Of a DNA stretch of 21,618 nt, positions 13,591 through 21,122 are shown in pieces. Under the pieces are notes generated by a model. It was not told where the DNA came from. It saw only the letters and a list, made by a program, of their open reading frames with translations, and did not search any database. Origin of the DNA: SZUA-217 sp034658975 (GTDB taxonomy: Bacteria > Actinomycetota > Acidimicrobiia > Spongiisociales > ZC4RG35). Where the stretch lies: the NCBI GenBank assembly GCA_034658975.1, contig JAYEGJ010000165.1, positions 1 to 21,618 on the forward strand, written 5' to 3'. A program made the position numbers and the translations under genes. Each line of letters begins with the position of its first letter. Position 1 is the stretch's first letter.

Positions 13591-14337
13591 CTAGAGGATG
13601 GCGCCCAGGCCCAAGTGCACACCACCGGGGAGTTTGCCGACTCCTCTCGCGGCCAGGACCGCACCCGCCGCGAACGACTCATAGCTGGTGGACAGATGTT
13701 CGATCGACAGCACCTCCCCGGCGTTGGACAGTGCCACCTCCTGTTGGGAAATGAGCCCTGGAAGCCTCAGTGCATGTACCCGCACACCTTCGACCGAAGC
13801 CCCCAACGCACCGGGAACCAACTCGGCGGAGTTGTCGGACGAGCGACCGCCGGCCGATCCAATCCCCATCGCCGTGGCCAGAGCCGTCCCGGATGGGGCG
13901 TCCGGCTTGTCCGAGTGATGCCTCTCGATGATCTCGACCGCCTCGAAATGAGGAGCGGCCTCAGCTGCGAACTGCATCATCAGAACGGCCCCAATCGAGA
14001 AGTTGGGAACAACGAGGCACGGCTGCTCTTCACCCCACAACGAATGCAGACGCTCCAGGCGCTCGGGGGTGAACCCGGACGTGCCCACCACCGTGGCGAC
14101 GCCGAGCCGCTTCCAGGCCTCGAGATTGTCGAAGACCACATCGGGATGCACCGTTTCGATGACCACATCGGCCTCGACCAGTGACGGGTCGGCCGAGATC
14201 GTCACTCCAGCCATCTCCTCGCCGGCGCGATTGGGGTTGTACAGGGCAGAGATCTCGAGGTCGTCGGACGCCTCGACCGCCGAGATGATCGGGCCGGCCA
14301 GCCTGCCGCCGGCCCCGGAGACAGCCACGCGGATCAT
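13591..14337 (-). CDS. dapB: 4-hydroxy-tetrahydrodipicolinate reductase DapB
   Basis: NAD(P)H-dependent reductase of the lysine/diaminopimelate pathway, 248 aa. The Rossmann motif is VSGAGGRLAGPI (6-17; Leu13-Ala14 replace the usual Met-Gly), VGTSGFT lies at 84-90, PNFSIGAVLM at 111-120, and the catalytic block EIIERHHSDKPDAPSGTA at 135-152 includes His140, His141 and Lys144. The ATG at 14337 fits the family N-terminus; the open frame extends upstream to 14430, but only over sequence of the preceding gene in another frame. It lies 4 nt after a small membrane protein gene, in an unusual neighbourhood without dapA or other lysine genes. Confidence 0.93.
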   Translation of the reverse strand: MIRVAVSGAGGRLAGPIISAVEASDDLEISALYNPNRAGEEMAGVTISADPSLVEADVVIETVHPDVVFDNLEAWKRLGVATVVGTSGFTPERLERLHSLWGEEQPCLVVPNFSIGAVLMMQFAAEAAPHFEAVEIIERHHSDKPDAPSGTALATAMGIGSAGGRSSDNSAELVPGALGASVEGVRVHALRLPGLISQQEVALSNAGEVLSIEHLSTSYESFAAGAVLAARGVGKLPGGVHLGLGAIL

Positions 14338-14341
14338 TCGC

Positions 14342-14584
14342 TCAGTCCATCGTCCTGGCCATGCCGGTAAAACCACCGGCGAAACCACCGGCCAGGACCC
14401 CCGGGAGGAGGGCCGTCGCGAAGGCGTCACCGAGGTCGAGGTCGGTGATCAGCGAGATGCCGATTGTCCCCAGGACAATCGTCAAAGGCACTCCGATCAT
14501 CACTCCCTGAGAAATGGCCTTGCCCATCCGGGCGGCGGGTGTGACACCATTCTCTGCGGCTTGCTCAGACATCGGCGACATCAT
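14342..14584 (-). CDS. Small membrane protein of unknown function
   Basis: A short protein (about 80 aa from the ATG at 14584; GTG at 14602 or ATG at 14572 are alternatives) with a polar N-terminus (MSEQAAENGVTPAARM) and two hydrophobic, Gly-rich segments around GVMIGVPLTIVLGTIGISLI and LLPGVLAGGFAGGFTGM. It ends MARTMD. I do not recognise a family. It lies between the MFS transporter (which ends at 14602) and dapB (4 nt downstream) on the same strand, so the three are probably co-transcribed. No clear ribosome site decides the start. Confidence 0.6.
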   Translation of the reverse strand: MMSPMSEQAAENGVTPAARMGKAISQGVMIGVPLTIVLGTIGISLITDLDLGDAFATALLPGVLAGGFAGGFTGMARTMD

Positions 14585-14601
14585 GCCACGTCTAGCAAGC
14601 A

Positions 14602-15861
14602 CTAGGCGTTCAGCTGGTTCTCAATCTGGTCGGCATCGAGGTCCATACGACGGATCGCCAGCACAAACGGAAACCGGAGCACGAAAACTACACCGGCGAC
14701 GATGTATCCCACTCCAAACGAGTAGACGTCGGCAACCTTGCCGAGCGCCGGCTGACTGATGACCCCGCCCGCATTCCCCATCAAAGAGGCGAACGAAAGA
14801 ACCGTTGCCCTGTTTTCGGAAGGGATGACAGCATTCATGTAGGCCTGCTGCATCGGCGTCGACAACGACCACAACGTCGCCATTGCGGTGAGCAAGAGGA
14901 TTGCCACCCAGAATCCGACGGGTATGGGGAGCCGGTCGGCGAGGCCGACACCTACGAGCGCCGTCGCGCCAATGACAACCTCTCCAGCGATGAGACCTGT
15001 GCGCTTCTTGAAAAGGCGCCGGGCTCGCATCACGGCAGAGCCGCCCATGATCTGAGCGATAGAGAAGACGCCGGCGGCAATTCCGGACAGATAGATGGCG
15101 TTTGGGTCACCGAATAGCTCCAACAGGTAGGGCTGGAACGCATAGAACACCCAGATGTAGACCCCGGCGGCGAACGGGGCGCCGAACATGAACATGCGGA
15201 CCGGCGGATTCTTGAGACCATGCTCGATCGAGTTCTTGAGGATGGTCCTCACTCCTTCTCTGATCGGGATGCCCCTCTTGGGGGTGTGACCGATGTCATG
15301 CATCCAGATGAAGGCCGCAGCGATGACCACGACGAGGATCGCCGATCGGGCGATGTAGGGAACCCCCAGACTGATCTGGGCGAGAAAGCCGCCGCCTATC
15401 GTGCCGAAGAGCGTCGCCACTCCTATCACGGTCTGCCCACGGCCAAAAACATGTTCGATCGGACCGTCGAATCCGGTCGCCTCCAGGGCATCCACCAGCC
15501 ATGCCTCTGTGGCGCCCGAGAAGAACGTGAACCCCAGGCCAATGAGGACCGAAACCAGGATCCACCACCACACCCCGGCCTCGACGAACCACAGACCGAA
15601 ATAGCCGACAGTGGTGACCAGGAGAGTGACGGCTCCAAGGATGAAAGAGACCCTCCTGCCGGCGGCATCGGCGACAACTCCCGTGGGCACCTCGAACAGG
15701 ACCATCCCGGCCGTGAACGCGCCATTCGCGACGAAAGCCTCGGTGATGGACAAGCCGGCGTCGAGAAGGAATAGTGTGTTGACACCCCATATGAGCGAAA
15801 CCGCGAGCGTCTGCAACAGGAGCAGCCAGAAATAGACGCGTTGAACATGTTCTGAGGTCAT
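14602..15861 (-). CDS. Major facilitator superfamily transporter
   Basis: Integral membrane protein of 419 aa with about twelve hydrophobic segments in two halves. The loop after helix 2, VPTGVVADAAGRRVSFILGA, is the conserved MFS motif (G-x-x-x-D-x-x-G-R-R). A central cytoplasmic loop with HTPKRGIPIREGVRTILKN separates the halves, followed by a second-half loop with ARRLFKKRTG. The substrate cannot be told from sequence; this type is often annotated as a drug or metabolite exporter. GGAG lies 2 nt before the ATG. It diverges from the ureohydrolase gene with only 40 bp between start codons, and precedes a small membrane protein and dapB on its own strand. Confidence 0.88.
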   Translation of the reverse strand: MTSEHVQRVYFWLLLLQTLAVSLIWGVNTLFLLDAGLSITEAFVANGAFTAGMVLFEVPTGVVADAAGRRVSFILGAVTLLVTTVGYFGLWFVEAGVWWWILVSVLIGLGFTFFSGATEAWLVDALEATGFDGPIEHVFGRGQTVIGVATLFGTIGGGFLAQISLGVPYIARSAILVVVIAAAFIWMHDIGHTPKRGIPIREGVRTILKNSIEHGLKNPPVRMFMFGAPFAAGVYIWVFYAFQPYLLELFGDPNAIYLSGIAAGVFSIAQIMGGSAVMRARRLFKKRTGLIAGEVVIGATALVGVGLADRLPIPVGFWVAILLLTAMATLWSLSTPMQQAYMNAVIPSENRATVLSFASLMGNAGGVISQPALGKVADVYSFGVGYIVAGVVFVLRFPFVLAIRRMDLDADQIENQLNA

Positions 15862-15886
15862 GGCTCCGAGCGGGTTGCAGCCGGGT

Positions 15887-15893
15887 TAGCGTA
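15887..15893. promoter_or_regulatory. Shared, symmetric -10 element between MFS and ureohydrolase genes
   Basis: The 7 bases TAGCGTA read TAGCGT on the plus strand (ending 9 nt before the ureohydrolase ATG) and TACGCT on the minus strand (a start near 15881 would give the MFS gene a leader of about 20 nt carrying GGAG). Both fit the TANNNT pattern, so one overlapping element may serve two divergent promoters. No good -35 boxes are seen. Confidence 0.35.
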
Positions 15894-15901
15894 CCGGTCC
15901 G

Positions 15902-16906
15902 ATGTATACGCCGTATGACGAACGAAAGCACGGAATCGCCTTCGCTTCCGCCGAGTACATTTCTTTCGCCTCGCGCAGCTCTTTCCTGGGAGTGCCTGCC
16001 ACCACACCGGCAGATCTGGGCGACGGCGACGTGGTGATCATCGGCGCTCCATTCGATTGGGGCACGACCTTCAGGCCGGGAGCCCGGTTTGGGCCGAGTG
16101 CCATCAGAAACGCCGACTATGGGGCCATGGATGGTTACCGCCCCCATCTACCGACGGGCATCGATCCATTCAAGACCCTGGGCGTCGTCGACATCGGTGA
16201 TGTCTATGTGCTGCCCGGGCATCTCGAAGAGTCGATGAAACGAATCGGAGACGTTGTCACCGACGTGGCAAAGGCCGGCAAGGTTCCGATCATTCTCGGT
16301 GGGGACCACACGATCACCTGGCCCGACGCACTGGGAGTGGCTCGTGCCCACGGGTTCGGCGAGGTGGCACTCATCCATTTTGATGCCCACGCCGACACCG
16401 GCTTCATCCAGAGCGGCGGTCTCCATGGTCACGGAACCCCGATGCGACGACTCATCGAGTCGGGAGCGATCCCCGGACACAGGTTCGTCCAGATCGGGCT
16501 CCGGGGCTACTGGCCCGAGCCGGAGACGATGGAGTGGATGGAGGAACAGCGGATGCGGGCCTTCATGATGAAAGACATCGTGGATCGGGGACTTGGCGTG
16601 GTCGTCGATGAGGCGGTCGACTACGCACTCGAGGGTGGAGCCAAGGGGGTGTTCATTTCAGTAGACATCGACGTGGTCGACCCCGGCCTGGCCCCCGGAA
16701 CGGGCACGCCGGAACCGGGTGGCCTGAACTCCCGGGAGATCCTCGACACAGTCCGGCGACTGTCGAAGGACCTCAACGTGCTTGGAGCCGACATCGTCGA
16801 GGTGTCGCCGCCCTACGACGGACCCGGCGAACAGACGGCCTACCTGGCCAACCGAATCGTGTTGGAGGTTCTGAACGGCATGGCCGAGCGCAAGCTGGGG
16901 GTCTAG
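15902..16906 (+). CDS. Ureohydrolase (agmatinase/guanidino-acid hydrolase family)
   Basis: Mn-dependent ureohydrolase of 334 aa. Metal ligands are in the standard order: ILGGDHT (His136), HFDAHADT (Asp161, His163, Asp165) and SVDIDVVDPGLAPGTGTPEPGGL (Asp255, Asp257). The N-terminal half has IGAPFDWGTTFRPGARFGPSAIR, typical of SpeB-like enzymes. Agmatinase makes putrescine and urea from agmatine, but relatives cleave guanidinobutyrate, guanidinopropionate or proclavaminate, and the substrate is not fixed by these motifs; the segment RGYWPEPETMEWMEEQ is a subgroup trait that I cannot assign. It lies 10 nt upstream of a propionyl-CoA synthetase gene, likely one operon, and shares a short divergent promoter region with an MFS gene. 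No urease genes are present. Confidence 0.88.
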   Translation: MYTPYDERKHGIAFASAEYISFASRSSFLGVPATTPADLGDGDVVIIGAPFDWGTTFRPGARFGPSAIRNADYGAMDGYRPHLPTGIDPFKTLGVVDIGDVYVLPGHLEESMKRIGDVVTDVAKAGKVPIILGGDHTITWPDALGVARAHGFGEVALIHFDAHADTGFIQSGGLHGHGTPMRRLIESGAIPGHRFVQIGLRGYWPEPETMEWMEEQRMRAFMMKDIVDRGLGVVVDEAVDYALEGGAKGVFISVDIDVVDPGLAPGTGTPEPGGLNSREILDTVRRLSKDLNVLGADIVEVSPPYDGPGEQTAYLANRIVLEVLNGMAERKLGV

Positions 16907-16916
16907 GTTCGAGGTC

Positions 16917-18791
16917 ATGTATCAGGAGATCTACGACCGAAGCCTCACCGAACCCGACGCTTTTTGGCTGGAGGCCGCCAAGGGCATCGACTGGGTCACC
17001 CCACCGACCACCGGTCTGGACTCCTCGAACCCTCCGTTCTACCGATGGTTCAGCGACGGGGAGCTGAACACCTGTTTCAACGCGATCGACCGGCACGTTG
17101 AGGCGGGTCGAGGCGAGCAGGCGGCGCTGATCTACGACAGCCCGGTCACTGGAACGATCGAGACCTACACCTACGCCGAGCTTCAGGACCTCGTCAGCAG
17201 ATTCGCCGGCGGGCTGAGGTCGCTCGGGGTGGAGAAGGGCGACCGGGTCGTCATCTACATGCCCATGATCCCTCAGGCCGCTATCGCGATGCTGGCCTGC
17301 GCCCGGCTCGGTGCCATCCACTCGGTTGTGTTCGGCGGATTCGCCCCAAAGGAGCTCGCGATCCGGATCGACGACGCCGAGCCCAAGGTGATCGTGGCCG
17401 GCTCCTGCGGGATCGAGATTGATCGTGTCATCGAGTACAAGCCGCTCCTCGACTCCGCTCTCGATTTGGCCAACCATCAACCGGTGGCCAGCGTCATCTT
17501 CCAGCGCCCCCAGGCACCGGCATCGATGAGCGAGAGAGACGTCGACTGGGACGAGCTGATGGCAAGCGCCGAACCAGCCGGGTGCTTGACGGTGAGTGCC
17601 ACCGACCCCCTCTACATCCTCTACACGTCAGGAACCACTGCCATTCCCAAGGGCGTCGTTCGCGATAACGGTGGCCACGCCGTCGCTCTCCGATGGAGCA
17701 TGCCCAATCTCTACGACGCCCACCCCGGCGACGTCTACTGGGCCGCATCGGACGTCGGGTGGGTCGTCGGCCATTCGTACATCGTCTACGCGCCCCTCCT
17801 CACCGGATGCACCACGGTTCTCTACGAGGGCAAACCGGTCGGAACTCCTGATCCGGGAGCCTTCTGGAGAGTCATCAGCGAACACGGAGTTTCCACGCTG
17901 TTCTGCGCACCGACGGCGTTTCGGGCAATCAAGCGGGACGACCCCGACGGTGAGTACGCCACCAAGTACGACCTGTCGACGCTCAGGTCGCTGTTCCTGG
18001 CCGGCGAACGGCTCGACCCCGACACCTACCACTGGGCCAAGGATCTGCTTGGTGTGCCAGTCGTGGATCACTGGTGGCAAACGGAATCGGGCTGGCCAAT
18101 CGTCGCCAATCCACTCGGGATCGAGCCGATGGACCCCAAACCAGGCTCATCGACTCTCCCGGTGCCCGGCTACGACATCGAGATCCTCGACGCAGACGGC
18201 CAACCCGTCGGGCCGAATACGGACGGCCTGGTTGCCATCCGGCTCCCGCTCCCGCCAGGGACGCTGCCGACTCTCTGGGGCGATCCCGATCGTTTCGTGG
18301 CCGCCTACCTGTCGACATCCGACGGCTACTACCTGACCGGTGACGGCGGTTACATCGACGACAACGGCTACGTCTACATCATGGGAAGGGTCGACGACGT
18401 GATCAACGTTGCCGGCCACCGTCTGTCGACGGGTTCGATGGAGGAGGTCCTCGCCGATCATCCCGACGTTGCCGAATGCGCCGTGATCGGCATACCCGAC
18501 GAGTTGAAAGGCCAGGTCCCGCTTGGGTTCGTCGTCCTCAAAGCCGGTGTCGACCGCTCCAGCGACGAGATGCAGGGAGCCCTGGTGCAGATGGTCAGAG
18601 ATCAGGTCGGCGCGGTGGCCTCCCTGAAACGGATCCTCGTGGTGAGGCGACTGCCGAAGACGAGATCCGGGAAGATCCTTCGCCGGACCATGCGTTCGAT
18701 CGTCGCTGGTGAGGAATACAGCGTTCCTTCGACCATCGATGATCCGGTGATCCTTGACGAGCTGGCTGAGATCCTTCAGACCTCGATGTAG
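16917..18791 (+). CDS. prpE: Propionyl-CoA synthetase (PrpE-like AMP-forming acyl-CoA ligase)
   Basis: Adenylate-forming ligase of 624 aa that activates propionate (or a similar short acid) to its CoA thioester. Motifs in order: an N-terminal domain with FYRWFSDGELNTCFNAIDRH, the P-loop YILYTSGTTAIPKGVV (233-248), VVRDNGGHAVALRWSM (247-262, diagnostic of PrpE), DHWWQTESGWPI (384-395), GRVDDVINVAGHRLSTG (490-506) and the C-terminal PKTRSGKILRR with catalytic Lys586. PrpE has WWQTE(T/S)GWPI where acetyl-CoA synthetase has WWQTETGG, which supports PrpE. GAGG lies 2 nt before the ATG. It follows the ureohydrolase gene by 10 nt. Lys586 is the kind of site controlled by lysine acylation in this family. 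Confidence 0.9.
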   Translation: MYQEIYDRSLTEPDAFWLEAAKGIDWVTPPTTGLDSSNPPFYRWFSDGELNTCFNAIDRHVEAGRGEQAALIYDSPVTGTIETYTYAELQDLVSRFAGGLRSLGVEKGDRVVIYMPMIPQAAIAMLACARLGAIHSVVFGGFAPKELAIRIDDAEPKVIVAGSCGIEIDRVIEYKPLLDSALDLANHQPVASVIFQRPQAPASMSERDVDWDELMASAEPAGCLTVSATDPLYILYTSGTTAIPKGVVRDNGGHAVALRWSMPNLYDAHPGDVYWAASDVGWVVGHSYIVYAPLLTGCTTVLYEGKPVGTPDPGAFWRVISEHGVSTLFCAPTAFRAIKRDDPDGEYATKYDLSTLRSLFLAGERLDPDTYHWAKDLLGVPVVDHWWQTESGWPIVANPLGIEPMDPKPGSSTLPVPGYDIEILDADGQPVGPNTDGLVAIRLPLPPGTLPTLWGDPDRFVAAYLSTSDGYYLTGDGGYIDDNGYVYIMGRVDDVINVAGHRLSTGSMEEVLADHPDVAECAVIGIPDELKGQVPLGFVVLKAGVDRSSDEMQGALVQMVRDQVGAVASLKRILVVRRLPKTRSGKILRRTMRSIVAGEEYSVPSTIDDPVILDELAEILQTSM

Positions 18792-18803
18792 TCGAGGCTT
18801 CGC

Positions 18804-19835
18804 TCAGAGTTGAAAAGTCTCCCAAGGACGGTCGCCTGGCACACCCCAGACCGCCCTCATCCTTCGCTTGCCCGGCTCGATGATCACGGCTCCGCAGGTT
18901 CCCACCTCGTGCGGATCGTCCACCCTTCGAGAGATCATCGGATCGGCAAAAAAGGCCTCCAGATCATCCGCCTTCTCGGCAGATATCTCCAAGCGCTGAT
19001 AGCTGTTTTCAATGTGCTCCTGCTCGCGAGGGCCTTCCTCCTCTGCGGTCCACTGGTTCACACAGTGGTTGGTGTGCACATACGGGCTGTCGGACATTCT
19101 GGTGACCTTCCGCTCCGTCGGCATGGCCTCGATGTTCACGGCTGTCCCGTCCGGGCCCATGATCATGAAATTGTGACCGCCGGCGAGTTCCGCCCCGAGA
19201 ACGACTTCGACCGCGGAATCCAGGTTGGTTTGGTTCAAGACCTTTCGGACGACCGATGGCCAGGTAACGCCCGGCCTGCCCCAAGAGGTGAGGTTGTTGA
19301 TGCCGACCGAAATGCCGGCTTCGTTCAACCCCATCTGACCAAGGCAGCCGGCAGTCGTCTGCACCAGAGCCGCTGGACCGACGAGGGGGTCGACCTTGAG
19401 CATCATCACGTACTCGCCAGCCGACGCATGCATGTCCCATGTCTGGGCGTAGAAGCCCCTGCCAGGATTCAGAATGGCCGAGCAATTGTTCTCCTCGGGC
19501 GCGGTTCCGACCCTGCTTCGCACGACGTCGGTGAGGTCCGTGAACCCCCCTACCACCACGGCCTCGGCGGGTGTGATCCCGGCAGCGGCCGCCATGGCCA
19601 GCATCTCGGCGTGAAGCCTCTCGGAGAACCGCTCGTGGTATTCGAGCGTGCCCTCTGCAACCTCGAGAATCAGGTCCGGGTCGGCCACCGCACCGCTCCA
19701 TTTCTCCTGGGACGTCAGGTTCATTCGATCATCCAGATACGCCTTGATCATCGGGGCACAACATTCGCCATGCGCCTTGCCTATGTCGTTGGAGTCGCCG
19801 AAGACCTCGAGTACTTTCAGATCGCCGCTGAACAT
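18804..19835 (-). CDS. C45 family peptidase / acyl-coenzyme A:6-aminopenicillanic acid acyltransferase-like Ntn hydrolase
   Basis: A 343-aa protein of the penicillin acyltransferase (AAT, PF03417) type. N-terminal LEVFGDSNDIGKAHGE is the family pro-segment; NNCSAILNPGRGFYAQTWDMHA follows, where Cys118 would be the new N-terminal nucleophile after self-cleavage, so the mature enzyme would be a heterodimer of about 117 and 226 residues. Later family elements are QTTAGCLGQMGLNEAGISVGINNL and VHTNHC. Members cut or form amide bonds of N-acyl amino acids, bile acids or beta-lactams; the substrate here is unknown. No signal peptide, so probably cytoplasmic. The start ATG lies 6 nt after a TACGGT box, so it is probably leaderless. 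Convergent with prpE (12 nt apart) and 37 nt downstream of the polyamine-binding protein gene. Confidence 0.82.
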   Translation of the reverse strand: MFSGDLKVLEVFGDSNDIGKAHGECCAPMIKAYLDDRMNLTSQEKWSGAVADPDLILEVAEGTLEYHERFSERLHAEMLAMAAAAGITPAEAVVVGGFTDLTDVVRSRVGTAPEENNCSAILNPGRGFYAQTWDMHASAGEYVMMLKVDPLVGPAALVQTTAGCLGQMGLNEAGISVGINNLTSWGRPGVTWPSVVRKVLNQTNLDSAVEVVLGAELAGGHNFMIMGPDGTAVNIEAMPTERKVTRMSDSPYVHTNHCVNQWTAEEEGPREQEHIENSYQRLEISAEKADDLEAFFADPMISRRVDDPHEVGTCGAVIIEPGKRRMRAVWGVPGDRPWETFQL

Positions 19836-19841
19836 GGCCCC

Positions 19842-19870
19842 ACCGTACCGGCCAGACTCCTGGTGGTGAA
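19842..19870 (-). promoter_or_regulatory. Candidate promoter of the C45 hydrolase gene
   Basis: On the minus strand TTCACC (19870-19865), a 17-bp spacer and TACGGT (19847-19842) lie immediately after the stop codon of the upstream gene. The -10 ends 6 nt before the ATG at 19835, giving a leaderless message independent of the upstream gene. Confidence 0.45.
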
Positions 19871-19872
19871 CG

Positions 19873-21006
19873 TCAGCTTCGTGCTATCGCGAAGTAGTTC
19901 GTGAACTGAATCTCGAAGACACCGGTGTCCTCGATGATCTCGAGCAGATCTTCGATGTCGTCGGAGGGATAGATGGCTTCGTCCTCGAGTATCTCCGCTT
20001 CGACGAATTTCTCCGATGCCGCATTAGGGCTTGCGAAGAGGTTCCAGTTGGTCAGTACTGCACCGTTTTCGGCATCGAGCAGGTAGTTGATGAAGGTATG
20101 AGCCGTGCACGGGTGCTCGGCGTTTGCCGGCAGCGCCATGGTGTCGATCCACACGCTGGCACCTTCGTCCGGAATCACATAGGAGTATGTGTCTGAGCCG
20201 TCGACGTCGTCGAAGGAAGCAGAGAACTTCCGCGACGAACCGTGGGCCACAGCTAGTCGACCCGTGACCAGGATCTCGTCGTATTGGTCGCTGTCGAAGG
20301 CAGCGATAAATTCCTTGGCCGCAGCGATGACGTCCGCAGCTTCCTGCAGCTCTTCCTCACTGGTGCTGTTGAGCGAGTAGCCGAGATACTTCAGAGCCGC
20401 GCCCATCGTCTCTCTCGGATCGTCGAGCAACGAGACCCCTCCGGGATAATGGGCGATCAGTTCCGGGTCGAAAACGAGACCCCACGTGGCCTGGTAATCC
20501 TTACCTACCACTTCCGTGTTTACGCCAAGACCCGTAGTGCCCCACTGATAGGCCACTGAGAAGACTCCGCCCGGGTCATATGCCGGATCGACAAAGGCTG
20601 CACCCAGATTGGAGATGTTGGACAGAGCATCGCGCTGGATCTCAGCGAGCAGCCCATCCTCGATCATGATTCCCACCATGTAGTCGGACGGGACGATCAG
20701 GTCGTACACGGCTCCGGACTGGAGCTTGGCGAGCATGGTCTCGTTCGAGTCGTAGAAGTCTTCGACGACGTCCACGCCGTACTCCTCTTCGAACGCCGTG
20801 ATCAATTGCGGATCGATGTACCCGGTCCAGTTGTAGAGGTGAAGGTCGCCGTCGATCTGGTCGACATCACATGCGATTGCCTCGCCGCCACCCTCGTCGC
20901 GTGCCGGAGTGGTAGCAACAGGGCTGCCGCCTTCCTCACCGCCGCATGCAGCCAGCACCAAGGCAAGGGCAGCAATCATGGCGATCGGCCTTGCCATCTT
21001 CCGCAT
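19873..21006 (-). CDS. Spermidine/putrescine-binding lipoprotein (PotD-like)
   Basis: Extracytoplasmic solute-binding protein of 377 aa. A lipoprotein signal (MRKMARPIAM, hydrophobic core, lipobox LAAC) gives Cys21; a Gly/Glu-rich linker leads to a type 2 periplasmic binding fold (DLHLYNWTGYIDPQLITAFEE, SNETMLAKLQSGAVYDLIVPSDYMV, AYQWGTTGLGVNTEVV) that matches PotD/PotF proteins. Polyamine or amino-acid-derived cation binding is likely, with some relatives binding other small amines. The ATG at 21006 is chosen because GGAGGA lies 3-6 nt upstream; the frame continues to 21039. The ABC transporter permease and ATPase genes are not in this window, so the transport operon may be elsewhere. Confidence 0.9.
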   Translation of the reverse strand: MRKMARPIAMIAALALVLAACGGEEGGSPVATTPARDEGGGEAIACDVDQIDGDLHLYNWTGYIDPQLITAFEEEYGVDVVEDFYDSNETMLAKLQSGAVYDLIVPSDYMVGIMIEDGLLAEIQRDALSNISNLGAAFVDPAYDPGGVFSVAYQWGTTGLGVNTEVVGKDYQATWGLVFDPELIAHYPGGVSLLDDPRETMGAALKYLGYSLNSTSEEELQEAADVIAAAKEFIAAFDSDQYDEILVTGRLAVAHGSSRKFSASFDDVDGSDTYSYVIPDEGASVWIDTMALPANAEHPCTAHTFINYLLDAENGAVLTNWNLFASPNAASEKFVEAEILEDEAIYPSDDIEDLLEIIEDTGVFEIQFTNYFAIARS

Positions 21007-21048
21007 GTCCTCCTCCACGGCGTGGTCGTGGTTACCCAACGTGGCGGG

Positions 21049-21076
21049 ACTCTAGGAACCGTCGGGGATTTGTCAT
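21049..21076 (-). promoter_or_regulatory. Promoter of the polyamine-binding protein gene
   Basis: On the minus strand ATGACA (21076-21071, five of six matches to TTGACA) is separated by 16 bp from TAGAGT (21054-21049). Transcription would begin near 21042, giving a leader of about 36 nt that includes a small CCAC/GTGG hairpin and the GGAGGA ribosome site. Confidence 0.5.
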
Positions 21077-21109
21077 TTCGACCCTCTGGAATCTGTCCCT
21101 GGGCCTGTG

Positions 21110-21115
21110 TACGGT
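21110..21115 (+). promoter_or_regulatory. Candidate -10 box for leaderless DUF222 gene
   Basis: TACGGT ends 7 nt before the ATG at 21123, with no ribosome-binding site between. A weak -35 (TGGAAT) lies 17 bp upstream. Confidence 0.4.
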
Positions 21116-21122
21116 AGAACAC

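Noticed and set aside
18810..19904. 364-codon open frame on the plus strand opposite the C45 hydrolase gene
   Set aside because: The minus-strand frame has family motifs, a promoter and a start; the plus-strand frame has none.
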